Below the pieces are notes generated by a model, which saw only the letters and a program-made list of their open reading frames with translations, made no database searches and was not told where the DNA came from. Positions 1-11,976 of a DNA stretch of 64,000 nucleotides are shown one piece after another. Position 1 is the stretch's first letter. Every line of letters begins with the position of its first letter. Where the stretch lies: NCBI GenBank assembly GCA_015680685.1, contig MNCI01005255.1:211713-275712 (forward strand). The letters run 5' to 3'. Both the position numbers and the translations under genes were made by a program. Source of the DNA: Gnetum montanum. Its lineage: Eukaryota; Streptophyta; Gnetopsida; Gnetales; Gnetaceae.

Positions 1-220
1 ATAAGGTATAGAGAACATGCAAGACTACCGTAAGATAGGCAAGTTAACTAGAGATCAAGGGCTTTATGTCCTGTAGGGTTCCCAAGGAATCATTGAGGTG
101 ACCGATCCACACCGCACGACGTGTAAACAACCACAAACAGGTGTCAAGTTTATGCTAATGTGTATTAGGATGCATAAGGTTTACAAGAATACCATGACAT
201 GTGAAAAGGGCAACAATCTG
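1..220 (-). other. Element F internal leader (partial)
   Basis: This stretch lies just inside the primer-binding site of a minus-strand element whose body extends off the left edge. By comparison with the other copies it should be the untranslated leader before gag. I see no coding region or repeat in it. Confidence 0.5.
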
Positions 221-237
221 CCCTACTTCTAGTGCCA
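221..237 (-). other. Primer-binding site of element F
   Basis: Read on the minus strand the sequence is TGGCACTAGAAGTAGGG, 11 bases after the end of the LTR. It matches the same site in A, B and D (TGGCRCTAGAAGRAGGGCC type). A TGG start is expected because tRNA primers end in CCA. I could not name the tRNA. Confidence 0.7.
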
Positions 238-248
238 TAAAACTATGG

Positions 249-1763
249 TGATAGAAAATGTTGATGGCTGGAAAACACTGAGGGGTTGGCGGTCGTGATA
301 GTCTCAACCCTGTATCCACAAGAGGGCCATGTCAGATGGAATGGATACGAGGCACCCTAAATGGTCTGGTTGATTAGACAGGGACTTAGTCAGCGTCTAT
401 ATAGCCTTTTCCAATGTGTGGTTTGAGGATGGAAATGATAGCATGAATTAATGTTTAAATTCAAAGGAGACAGAAAATAGTGTAAAATGCAGTAATAAGC
501 TGGAAACAAAGTAAAATGCAGTTAGAAAAATGCACCGCTCCAAAGCTACAATTTTTCTCTATCAAGATGGATACAGTCGGTTGCACAACATTGAGGGGTG
601 TAGAGATCCCAAGAGTAACCAAGATGTGTAGAGAAAAGATAGTTGTGCACTTGGGTGTAGACTCAGGAGCTCACAATGTAAAAATTCTACAAGGTGGTAG
701 AAAAGGGGTAGAACAAAATAACAGCTGAGAATGCTAACTATTTGCAGTGTCAAATAGAAAGCTTACAATGCTAACTTGTTTTTTTTTTGCTAAAGAACAT
801 CTGGGACCAACCTTTTGAGCATTGCTTGTCAAGGTATTTATAGGGCTAAGGGCACACAAAAGGGATGGTTTGGATGCCACGTTCCTTGGGCCCATGTTGA
901 CTTGTCTGCACTACATGTGCCTACATGACCATTGGACATGCATGACCATTGTAATGTGAGTCCGCCATGTAATTACACCTTCAGCATCTAGAGACGTGTG
1001 CCAACAGTTCAATTAGGTGAAGTACATTGTCACACAACCACCTATCATGCTTTGTTGTGCTTCGTAGCGTAGCATGTTCGATGTAGCATAGCATCTTATC
1101 ACATGTTTCGCTATATGTGTGCTGCATACTTGCTACACTATGCTACGCTATGTAGCAGAGAAACTGGCCTTAGTTGTAAAAACTTTGCGAATCTACAAAC
1201 TTTTCATTCTGCACTGTGAAACTTACGAACTTATTGATCCTGTCCTTTGAGTTTCCTTCTATCACCTTTGCAGAATTGCTACACCTTTCTGCGCCACATA
1301 GCTTAGTGTAGCATAGCAGCAGACATGGTCCACCACTTCTTAATGGAAAGAGACATTGCTGAAGGACTTACAGTCAGGAGGGGGGACCAATTGTATAGCT
1401 CTTGCTATGCTACAGAGCATAGTGTAGAACTTCACTTCTGCAAACATTTTCTGAAGCTTTCTATGCTACATAGCGAGGTGTAGCAAACTTCGTAACTTAG
1501 AAATGTTGCTAAAACGTTTTGTGCATTTTGAGCATCACCAATATTTCCATGCGTCGACCCTAAGTGCATAGTCGGCTTGGTTAACTGCTTAGGTGGGTAG
1601 GCTGGGTAATCTGTTTACCCTGTTGATGCCTGGGGCAGGAAACTTGCTGAATTGGATAGTCTAAAAATTAGGCTATCCATCTCCTAAAGAACTATCATGA
1701 TGCTGCGTGAATTACAAAGGCCTAGTCAAGCATGCACACCTTCGAATTTTTTGGGGTGTTTCA
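249..1763 (-). repeat. 5' LTR of element F
   Basis: On the minus strand it starts TGAAACACCCC and ends TATCA next to the primer-binding site, about 1,515 bp. The start matches the LTR starts of C, B, D and the A/E LTR (TGAAAYACCAY). A TATA box (TATAAATA) lies at 835-842. The U3 part (about 1,040-1,500) has several blocks of CTATGCTAC / GTAGCATAG inverted short repeats. The internal part of F lies left of the window. Its right edge abuts an LTR fragment that begins in mid-sequence, so F interrupted the 5' LTR of A; TGCAT at 1,764-1,768 is the likely right copy of the target duplication. Confidence 0.75.
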
Positions 1764-1958
1764 TGCATCACTTCTAAAACAAACATTTACGAAAGGTTAA
1801 GTTACACTGATTAAGTCCTTGTCTAATCAACCAAACCATTCAAGGCACCCCATTTCTATTTCTCTCAAGCATGGCCCTTGCATAGATTTGGGGTTAAATT
1901 GTTTGCCCAGCAAACTCTCAGTGTTCCATCAACCAACATTTTTGGTCGCTATAGATCA
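1764..1958 (+). repeat. 5' LTR remnant of element A (3' end only)
   Basis: It is homologous to the last 180-200 bases of the LTR at 15,940-18,100 (shared TGCATCACTTCTAAAA, the phrase around GTTAAGTTA, and CCAACATTTTTGGTC near the end). It ends GATCA ahead of the primer-binding site. The missing upstream part should lie beyond element F, left of the window. Confidence 0.75.
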
Positions 1959-1968
1959 CTATAGTTTC

Positions 1969-1985
1969 TGGCACTAGAAGAAGGG
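1969..1985 (+). other. Primer-binding site of element A
   Basis: The sequence TGGCACTAGAAGAAGGG sits 10 bases after the LTR end and matches the sites of B, D and F. It fixes the plus orientation of A. Confidence 0.75.
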
Positions 1986-2339
1986 CCTTTGCTACCCTTT
2001 TTATGTTTTATAAGTAGTCTTGCAAACTATTTGTACCTTGTCATCTACTAGAGTAAACGTGACATCTTTTTTGTTGTCTATGCATCATGTGGTGTAGATT
2101 GGTCACAACGACGGTTCCTTTGGAACCTAGCAAAACGAAAAGCCTCTGATCGCTTATCGATTTCTGTGTTTCCTGTTTACAATTTCCCTTTAATAAAAAA
2201 AAATGATTCCCAAAACCACTACCATTTGCACCTTGATCCTTGAGGTTCCTTTCTCATCTTAAAATATCATAGGTGTTGAGTGACCACCTAGCCCAGAGCT
2301 GGTGCCATGCCAGTCTCTTAGGCTCTGACACCTATTGCC

Positions 2340-5300
2340 CGAATGCTTGGTGCAAGATGCAAAGTGCTATGACTTCCTCTATGTGAAGGTCCAAGAGAAC
2401 ATACCCTTGGATCACGAGAAACTTGAAGACAAATGTAACTTTGTGTTTCTCCATAAAAATGGGAGGGAATTTATCCCTTCCACTGACATTGTCATCTAGT
2501 TGACCGAATCGTATCAAATGATGTTAAACCAACTAATATGAGCGAGTAGGTCCAGGGAGTAGGATATAGCATCCCATTACAATGAGGCATTCCAAGGTAG
2601 ACAGGAAGACCTGAACTCCTACTCTGAAGGTGATGGGCTAATCTATGCTATAGCTATCCCTTTCATGACTTTCTTTGAATCAAATCCACTTTTCTTGTCT
2701 ACCACCTTTGTAATTACCATGACCGCACAACAACCTACACCTGTGTGAACCATGGGTGGCCATCTTGTACCTTCTACATACCAACAAGGGGGTCCTTCTA
2801 CTTTTCTCTTAGTCACCCTTCCTTCTCATTCTACCCCATCAGTGTATCCAACGTCAGTCATGGTTACGCTACCATATGTCCACACTTTGCCCACCTCTCA
2901 ATCACATGCAAGCTTCACCTTTAGTCCTTTGTCTACACCTATCCCACCACCAATGGCTAACCTAGTCTCAACCACATGGTGGGCATTAACCCCATCCTTA
3001 CCTATGGCACAACCTTCTCAGGTATAATACTATGTGCAACCCTAAGTGCACCAACTTTCACACATAGTACAACCTAGTGTAGGGCTATGGGCCACCTTGC
3101 CAATCAAGCAACCTATCAACCCCACATCCCCACCAATGGCCATCACATCAACGGCATAACCCATTGGGTGGTGGATGGCCCTAATAACACCATTCATAGG
3201 AGTGACACCAACAATGGCCCCAATGGGCAAAGCTACTGCCTCTACACCGCAATCCCCATCGGTGCATATGACCATTGCTTAAGCATCCCCACAACCATCT
3301 GCAGTGTCATTGAATCTGGATCAAGCTTTTCAACTTATCCAGACCCTTACTAAGGAAATTAAACTCCTCAAAGCTACCAGTTCTAACACAGTACAGGTCA
3401 TGAACTTTTACCATGACAATCCCATCAGCTCGACTGTTCCAATGCTTACGTTACCCCTTGGAGTCACACTCCCAAAATTTATGAAATAAAATGGGGAGGG
3501 TGATCCCAATGCACATTTGGTAATGTTTAGATTTGAGTCCCTACTATTGCAACAATGGACACATACCATCATCTATGTCTTTGCCATGTCCTTCATGGGA
3601 AAGGCTCTAGAATGGTGGCATGCACTCCCACGCATCTCCATCTCAACTCTGGAGGAGCTACTAAGTTAGTTTGTGATCTACTTCAAGTATAACTTGAAAC
3701 TGAAGGTCACATTGGACTAGTTGATGAGTGTCAAGCAAGACCTGTTAGAGTCTATGCAAAGAGTCATACAGTAGTGGAGCGCTACCTTGAAAGAGATATG
3801 CGAGCCTATAATGGAAGTCCACTTGTTAGCTATCTTCAATGGGGCAGTAAATGAATTCATTAAATCTAAGCTTTACTACCTAGCCCTGTACTCCCTCAGT
3901 CAAGCTTTTGCTAAGACTAAGAGTATCCAAGATGTAGCCAAGGCTAGCAAAGATCTAGCCTTTGTCACATACAAGAACACATACCTCAAAACAGATAAGG
4001 AGAAAGGTAAGGTTGCAACAACCATGGTGGCCGTTGTGGCTAATGAAGCTAAACCTAATAACAACAACAACATCTGACTCAGGAAACACCGATCAACCCT
4101 CAACACCAGCACCCGAGGCATCAACCTAGCCTAAAACCAACTTTGAGGGCAAGGATAACTCCAAATATACTCCTTTTCCTGTTAAGCCTTTAGAACTCCC
4201 GAAGTAACTATTTGGGGCTGGGTATATTCAACATAAGCATATGTTAGAGGAAGCAATCAAACACCATCAATGGTATTGCAAGCTTCTTAGGAACCCCTCC
4301 TTCACCATGTCCAACAAGCTACATGTTCCTAAGAACTTCAAGCTGGAATGGTTCTATGACTACCATCAATTGTGCGGTCATGATACGGACTACTGTATGG
4401 CATTAAAAGATGATATCCAGAGCATGATCAATTAGGGCAAGCTAGTCTTGGATGAAAGTAGTCCTATTCACCCTGAAAACTATTCCATGCATGTTTACAA
4501 GGATCCCCTCAATGCCAACAATGCAGGGTATACCATCAACATGATTGACGTTGACAACTTAAAACCATCATAACAATCATTTGTGGTATGTGTGCCCCAA
4601 CATACTGTGGCATCACCGAAAATAGCAGAAAAGATGCAAAAATAACCATTCATCCTTAGGGTTCCCCCTCAGACATCCACCCCTGCACCCTTCGTACTCA
4701 AAGCTACATTGCTACCCATGCCAGCACTGTAGGCACCATTCATCATTAAGGTGCTAAAACATTCAAGTGCCTCTAACACACAAAACTAAGTAACGAAAGT
4801 AGCACCATAGCCTCCCCATTCAAAAAAATGGGAAGAGCGTTCAATTAACAAGATGGCTAGGGAACATACCACCTTATGTCCTCCCAAGCCTACCCCCTTA
4901 TCCTCGGTACCTATGTCCTCCCATGCCTACTCCCTTATCCTCGGTGCCTATGGTCCCTTCATCATCAAAAATTGATAATGTCACATAGAAGCCATCACCA
5001 CTGTCTCATTTGAGAAAGCAAAACCCTCAACCTGAAGCTCCCCTTCCTTGGGAGATCCATCTCCTAGGATGAATGGAGGAGGAAAAGGGTAATAGGTAAG
5101 ATGGTGGGTAGGATCTGTTCAATGCACTCACCTAAGTTAAATAAGTTATAAAATAGGAAAACACAACTTTGAGCCTGTATGACTTGGTAATGACTTCTAC
5201 TACGCATCGTGAGGCCATGGTTCACATGTTAATGTTCGTATCGATTTATGAAAACATGCCAACAGGGAAGGAAGTGATTCACACTGTTATGCTTCCCTCT

Positions 5301-6011
5301 ATAGCTAAGGAACCATGGCCATCTTAGTTAACATTCCACAATGAGTCCATTAAGGATGACCCTGAAAAGGGTCAAGTGATAATAGCACCCATGTTCATCA
5401 TAATTTAGGTTAGTCAATGTAAGATCCGAATGGTACATGTTAATGATGGGGCTACTACTAATGTCATCCCCTTTTTCATAGTGGACAAATTGGGCTTGGT
5501 CAATCAAATCAAGCCCACAATGACATCCTACTTAAAATTGTTTAACGGGATGCATGTACTAGTAAAAGGAACTGTACATATTAACTTTGTGGTAGGGGAC
5601 TAGTTCCCGACAAGTGCAGTATTCATAGTCATAGAAGAAATGCCTGGGTTCAACCTGATCCTAGGGAGATTGTGGTTGGCCTAATTGAGGGCTCTTTCCT
5701 CTGTGATATACCAGGAGATTCACTTGCCCTATGTAGGAGGGAAAGTGGTAATTCATGGTGATGAACTAGCTCCCCAAGCCATAAACAACATGGGAATGGA
5801 ACAAGGTTCAGAGGTTGAAATCTCTGAAGACGAAACCCCCATTCAAACTGAAGCACTTGAACAAGTTGACACCAGTTCAAATGAAGAAGAAACATGGGTT
5901 GAGCTACCCTTTTAGATAGTAGACAATGACATAAAAGAGTACCATAACAAGGCCCCTCAGATGTATGCATCACTAAGCCCACGATGGGTTAGGAAGCAGC
6001 TGCGAGAATGA
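2340..6011 (+). pseudogene. gag-pro: Decayed gag-protease of element A
   Basis: This is the structural polyprotein plus aspartic protease, broken by many stops and shifts. Conserved N-terminal residues (YDFLYVKVQ, REFIPS) appear at about 2,370-2,490. The Gag capsid-type region lies at about 3,300-4,050 (GDPNAHLV, ALEWWHALPR, FKYNLK, KSKLYYL). The zinc knuckle at about 4,350-4,395 has its first Cys replaced by Tyr (YDYHQLCGHDTDYC). A degenerate PF[IV]xRVP linker covers 4,580-4,770. Protease lies at about 5,390-5,760 with NDGATTNV where D has DDGAATNV, and FNLILGR. The C-terminus (WVELPF, then RKQLRE) matches the end of the D protein, so the frame ends here and is not joined to RT, which begins 6 kb further on. 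Confidence 0.85.
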
Positions 6012-6169
6012 TCATTGCTTGCATTAGCATAACTACTTCACTACTTTGACCATGAATACTGCTTGCATCAATGATACATCCACTGGTCACATTTCTTGCT
6101 TCGCATTCATTATTTATGCTAGCATTTTCCTCATTGTTTACATTTTTCACATTACATCCATTGTGTGCA

Positions 6170-6320
6170 TCACATAATAGCCCACTAAGGCCTAAAATTG
6201 GCAATATTTTTTTTATCACCCTACGATGGCCCGAAATAGCCTAAAACTAGCAATGGCCCAAAATGGCCTTAAATTATTGTAATAGTCCAAAATGGCCTAA
6301 AACTAAAACAAGAAGCTTCC
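6170..6320 (+). repeat. AGTTTA-type hairpin motif array, PRO-side border (A)
   Basis: Degenerate repeats of a GGCC..GGCC inverted core followed by TAAAACTA or TAAAATTA (for example ATGGCCCGAAATAGCCTAAAACTA) lie between protease and the reversed gene. The same motif occupies the same place in B, C, D and E. It is decayed but recognisable. Confidence 0.55.
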
Positions 6321-6476
6321 AAGGAGCTTAAAAAGGCAAAGAATAAAAATAACTACAACACATTAGCCAAAATGAAATAAACCTCTTCACATTATATTCT
6401 TTATTCAATATCAATCAATAATGTTTACAAAATTTTTGTAAGTTCAAAAACAAGAATAAAATTCCCCACCATTACG

Positions 6477-9400
6477 CTATGAGTATTCACCCCCACCACC
6501 ATCCTTGGCCTCATTGGATCCTGCACAACAAAGAAAATAAAATAATCAATTAAAGCTATAATAAAGGCTTTTATAAAATAAACTATGACACCACAAAAAG
6601 TGACTAACCTGAGATGGCCCCACATATTTTTCAAGGGGTATCCAATCCATGCTAGCCATGAGATGTTACAGGATCTCCTCCTTGTTGATGTTAGCCCAAT
6701 TCCTATCCCTTAGATCAGTGCCTACTACAACCTTCTCCTTTTCCACAATTTTTGATCTAGGTGGTCTTGGAGAAAAAGTGGCAGTGGTAGTCTCATCCAT
6801 AGGTAGGGTCATCTCCCTTTCAGGAGATTCACTAACTGTCACCTATTGCATGAACCTATCATAAGCCCAAGAAGTGCCAATAATGTCAAGGAATAGCTCA
6901 TGGATATGAAACTTGATTGAAGCATCCCAATATTGTTTATGGTAAGTAGCACATTCCATCTTATACATATGCTTGTGGTTCTTCTGTGCCTACCCCCACT
7001 CATAAACCTTTGTGTTATAATCCTTTCAATGTTAGTTCTTCTGAGCTAGAAGGTCCATTTTCATGCATTGTTTGATTATTTTCTGTGTGGCTTGATTGTT
7101 GCATCACACAACTGTCCAATATCTTGCATAGTCAATGATGGTTGTACACAAACTTCCATTATGAGTGTCTCGAGCCAACAAGAAATCATTCCTGGATTGA
7201 AGATCCCCAACCTCAATGGTTAGGTTGGCCTTCTCCTTCTCAAGTTTTTTCACCTAATTCTAGAGGTCTTCATTCACATGCCTACACTCCCATAAAGAAC
7301 ATGTCGAGTACAATGCACATTTTCTTGCCTCATCATATATGTGATGAGGTACTTTGGTCACCTCCAATGGAAATTTGGGTATGGTGTCAACCTCAACTGC
7401 CTACTTGGGATCCCACTTGAGGTGAGAGGCTGCCAACCGCACATGGAAGGGCATTAGTCATAGTGACATGGTGAAATTTCAACAATGTAGAAAGCCTAGC
7501 ATAGCAACTTTAAATTACCAATTTTTGGATCAATCTACCTCAGACAATCAATCATGTCATCGACTAACCCCTCCATAAAAGTGAATTTTTAGAGGTCTCG
7601 ATTCATGTTCGAAGATGGATCAAAGAAGGGCTAGGAGTATCAATAGTAGTGTCTACTACATAAGAAAATATGTTAGCCATAGTGGAGAGGACTACAAAAA
7701 AGTTGATGAACAACGTAAATGACATTGTAAAGCTCCTACCCAGCAAACCCTTAGGGGTGATAGCAGAGGGGTCACCTATCGACACACTGTCAAACAAGCA
7801 ATCAAACTCACCAACATCAAATTGGAGCCCCTCTCTTTCTAGCTACCCCAACAATGTAGCAATGTCCTCAACACTCATATTCCCCTCCAATAATAAACCA
7901 CACTTGGCAAAAGGGTCATCAGCAGGGGCCTCTTCCTGATTGGCAGAGGCCTCTTCCTCATCGGAAGGGGCCTCTTCTTCATTAGTCGGGACCCTTTCTT
8001 TTGTAGTAGGGCCTCTTCTTCATCAGTTAGGGTCCTTTCTTCTGTAGCTATGACCTCTTCATTTTTGCTAGTTACCCCTATTCCAAGCGTCAGAACCTCC
8101 TTCTCCCCTTCTTCTTCTCCTTCCTTTGCTAATAAAACATAATTACAATAAGCAAGATACAATAACTTGAAACAAACACTATATCATGCAACGCTACCTA
8201 TCATATCACAGCATAGCAAGTGTTAACCAAATAGTCAAACACACTTATCAATTGGGGGCTGCACTCTACAAATTTTGAGTCACAGCTTCTTCCCCATCTC
8301 TTCATTTGTATAGGGAGGCTCTTCGGTAGGAAAAGATTTCTTACGTTGCAACCGAGTCGTCACTATTTCTGAAATGAGGTATTCTCTCCTTCTCATGTTG
8401 CCTATGTTAATGGGGTATGCCTCTCCCATGCTATCCTGGGTAAAAAAGGGATGTGCCACCCAATCCCTTGTTGTTATTGAAAGCAATTCCCCAATAGCCC
8501 CCGGGGGATTTTGGGATCATGTGTTATGGAAAACCTAGCAAATCCATGGATTTGATATCTAGCTACAATCTTGCTATACCCAGATGCCATTTCCATGGAC
8601 CACCAGGAACTCCAAAAAGCACCACAAGAAAATATTGAAAAAGGCATAGTGTACTTTGAAATAGGACTCAAGATTCTCGTGAAGCTTGACCATTTCAGTG
8701 TGAAAGCCTTCAGAAAGGTACTAGGCCTAGTTGTAGCAAGTCCCTTCTTCCATGACATCCCTCATTATCCAAGCCTACTCTACTCCAAGGATTTTCTCTT
8801 GGGAGAGTATCTTAGAAAAGGCACAAGCATGGAAGATAAGGTAAATCATTTTGGCCACCTTTAGCCTGACCTTCTCAATGTAGATCCCCTTTTGGTCCTT
8901 AGCCATCTATAGCCACTCCTTGATGTTCCCATGATGGTTTGCATCTTTCTTAAGTTTCTCTTGTATAGGGAGACCATCAAAAGGGACACTGAAAAGATCT
9001 ACAAATAATTGGCTATCAATTTCAAACACCACCCGTACACCCTGAACATGTGTACAAAAGCGATCAGCCTTCTCGGAGAAGGAATCTACTAAGGAAAACA
9101 TTTTGGTAGGTGAAACACTTGGGTTTATAGCCAAAAATAAGTCTATGAGTCCAGCCTCTTAAAGGTTGTGGACAATGGTGGCTGGGGCCCCATTGCAGAG
9201 CCAACACTTAGTCTCCCCCACCTCTCCATACTTGAAGAATAGGTTGGTTTCATTACACCTAAAGGTGATCACAGTGACCTCTTGGGATTATGTCACCACT
9301 ACCACAGTTTGCAAAATAAAAAAAAAGTTCACAAAAAAGAAGAGAATGACCAAAGTATACCATCACTTGAACATATAAAAATAAATCCATGGCTTAGCGT

Positions 9401-11321
9401 ACTAGGTTTAAATGGCATAGGAAATGGTGGGAGTTCCACTACCACATCTTCAACAGTAAGTGGTTTGAGGGATGCCCACTCCCCATCCAACAAACCAAAT
9501 TTCTTGAACTTTTCATAAAATTTGGAATACCTGGTTGGGTAGGTTTTAAACTTAAGCCCAAGTTGTCCTATTATGCTAGCATGCACGTTCCCGGTAGAGG
9601 AGAACTCCTGCAAGGCCGTCTGTGCCAATGCCAAGGCATCTGTATCACTGTGAAGACCATTCCCATCAATGTAAAACCTGGAAATACACAAAAATGTAGT
9701 TAACACCTCCATCTAGTATAACATAGATTATACAACACGTTAAGATACCTCCACAAAACTCACCCACCGGTATAGTAAATGGTTCTAGGTGGGTTCTGAA
9801 AACAAGTGCCCATGTGACAGGAAACATATAACATGTTATATAAGTGATAGCATTTGTACTCAAGAATATCCCAGATCCAACTTAAGGACCTTAATCCTCT
9901 TGGACACTAGTTGGAACCTGTTGTACCTTCGCCTCTGATCACCCCATTAGCCATGACCTCAAAATGCACTGGTTCGACCCAGGCAATAGTGTTTTTGTAA
10001 TTGCAACTGTTGTCTTGGCTAATAAGTGTGACCACATGATCACACTAAAATGGCGGAGGAGGAACTATAAGAAGTCCTATGCACCCTCCTAGAACTAGAA
10101 CGCTTGCTACCCCACACATGCATGGGGAGGAGGGGTGTTGGCTACAAGTTCACTGAGGCAACACAAGACTCCTTCAAGTTTAAGGACAATCAAGATAGGT
10201 TTAAACATGACCCTGCATAACAAAGGATCAAACATTAGCATTGTGTTCAAGTGAGGTTTACACGTAGCATAGCATGACCATCTATTTACAAGTAGCATAG
10301 TGTAATTGTCTGTTTACATGTAGCATAGCATGATCTTCTGATTGCAAATCCCCCTTTTAAGATGAACCAAGGAGTCCCCAATGAACGAAGGTAAATATTA
10401 CATGCAACGTACTAAAAAGTGTTAGGAGTAGCATAGCATAACAACAGTGGGTGCACACCATGATGCGATAGTTATAGGTTACATGAAATAACACAAAAAA
10501 CATACCTAACACAGCACAGCGCAATAGCCAACACTTTCACATAAGGGTGATAGCTACGTCCCACACAGCGTAGCAAGATGAATACACCACACACAACATA
10601 ATGAATAGTAAGCAAAGAATTATAGCTAGTGTCATGACATGATAAATTTGGTAGTATAACAAACTTAACGATGTAGCAGCACTACAAGTTTGACATCGTA
10701 GAAATATGACAGATTGCTAACATAATGGCCTAAGGGTCTCACAGCATAAGCAAAGTAGTGTAACAACGATGAACTTATGGTCTAATTGTGTAGACAAGAG
10801 AAAATTCACAGTGCCCCCACCATCCCAACCCTACCATGCCGCATGAAATTTCTCATGCTACACTATGCTAAACATGTCACACTGCCATAAAAATTTTTGC
10901 AAATAAATAAACCCCTCTAAGGGTGGCACGCTATGCCAAGAATACGCTACATAACCTAGAATCACCAAAACACTCGCAACAAGATCATCACCATTCTTAA
11001 CAATGGAAGGTAGGGCAATACTACATGTAGTCATAGCGTAGCATCCATACGGCTGCTGTGCCCAACTAGCGACAACAAGTGTGTAGCAGCCAAAACGGCA
11101 ACAAAAATAGTAGTAATAACTACAAGATTCACTATAATAATGGTAACAAAAATATAATCTGATTCATCACCTAAAGAAAATAAGGATAGCATAGTGACTC
11201 ACCGAGCTAATGGAGTCTCTTATCATACTTCAATACGCTCCTTGGATAGGCATCCCAGAGTGTCGTTCACCTCGTCTACCTTTGCAAGTCCTCGATGCTT
11301 ACATTTTCCTTTGGGTTGCAT
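6477..11321 (-). pseudogene. Reversed eight-exon gene of element A (antisense to gag-pol)
   Basis: Exons by comparison with B and C: e1 11,321-11,203; e2 10,212-9,764; e3 9,677-9,402; e4 about 9,308-8,249; e5 8,128-7,812; e6 7,652-7,519; e7 7,429-6,609; e8 6,520-6,477. Intron ends are mostly GT-AG (GTGAGT after e1, e2 and e5; TTATGCAG before e2; TTTCCAG before e3; TTGTGCAG before e8). The donor after e4 (ATAAGT) and the acceptor before e4 (GCAA) look mutated. e1 encodes MQPKGKCKH; e2 has IMWSHLLA and ends NPPRTIYYTGG; e3 has FYIDGNGL; e4 has VPFDGL; e7 carries the charged QKNHKHMYK segment; e8 is short and glycine-rich. Several stops make it a pseudogene. Function unknown. Confidence 0.75.
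10255..11200 (-). repeat. TAGCATAG-type palindromic short repeats in intron 1 (A)
   Basis: Intron 1 of the reversed gene holds many copies of GTAGCATAGCAT / CTATGCTA-like words, with related words upstream of exon 1 (11,345-11,560). The same words fill the U3 of the LTR at 15,940-18,100 and of F, so intron 1 and the LTR promoter of this element share a repeat family. Confidence 0.65.
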
Positions 11322-11457
11322 TGTCTCGCTTGTGAATTATCTCTGCCAACCACTATGCTACACCTGTTCGCTCTCTCTTTGTTTGATTATGCTACATTCT
11401 GAGTATGGGCTTTGGGCTCTGATAATGAAAATGACAAGTTTACTAGGTGCTAAACCC

Positions 11458-11466
11458 CTATTTATA
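11458..11466 (-). promoter_or_regulatory. TATA box of the reversed gene (A)
   Basis: On the minus strand the sequence is CTATAAATAGGGG, about 137 bases upstream of the exon 1 ATG (11,321-11,319). This is a normal plant core-promoter arrangement and supports independent antisense transcription. I did not find an equally clear TATA box in B or C. Confidence 0.5.
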
Positions 11467-11589
11467 GTTGACCCAGTAAAAAAAATTGCCATTTTCATAT
11501 CTTGTGTAATACAAGATGCTCCCGCAGCATAGCACTACTATAGCAAATTCCTATTGTAGTGTAACACTTGTTGATAGCATATCAAGTCG

Positions 11590-11870
11590 GCCCACCAAAT
11601 TTTGCATCATTAACTATCCACGAAGATCCTAAACTAGTGATTCTGATTTACATGAGATGTTAACCTACAATGTAGCCTAATTATAGTGTGACATGACCTT
11701 AAACTAGCAATTTTAGCATTCATTTCATATCTTAGACCAAATTTTGCATTGTTACAGTCCACCATGACCTTAAACTGGCAAAGTTAACATCCCTTGCATT
11801 TTTAAGCCCATTAACAGTCCACTAAGAGCTTAAACTGGCAACTTTCAAACTTTGCGTAGTAGTTGATAAC
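11590..11870 (+). repeat. AGTTTA-type hairpin motif array, RT-side border (A)
   Basis: Decayed repeats with the core taagNtcNtaaactggcaa (phrases at 11,630, 11,695, 11,770 and 11,830) stand between the reversed gene and RT. Compared with B they read as the complement of AGTTTA-AGG-inverted core. Confidence 0.5.
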
Positions 11871-11976
11871 TATTTCATATTATATTGTTGTTTTATAAAC
11901 ATTCACTACATGTTTTTGCTACAAACAAGTATCACTTGACTTGGTCTTTTTTCTTATTGTGGAAGTTTTAACAAAA

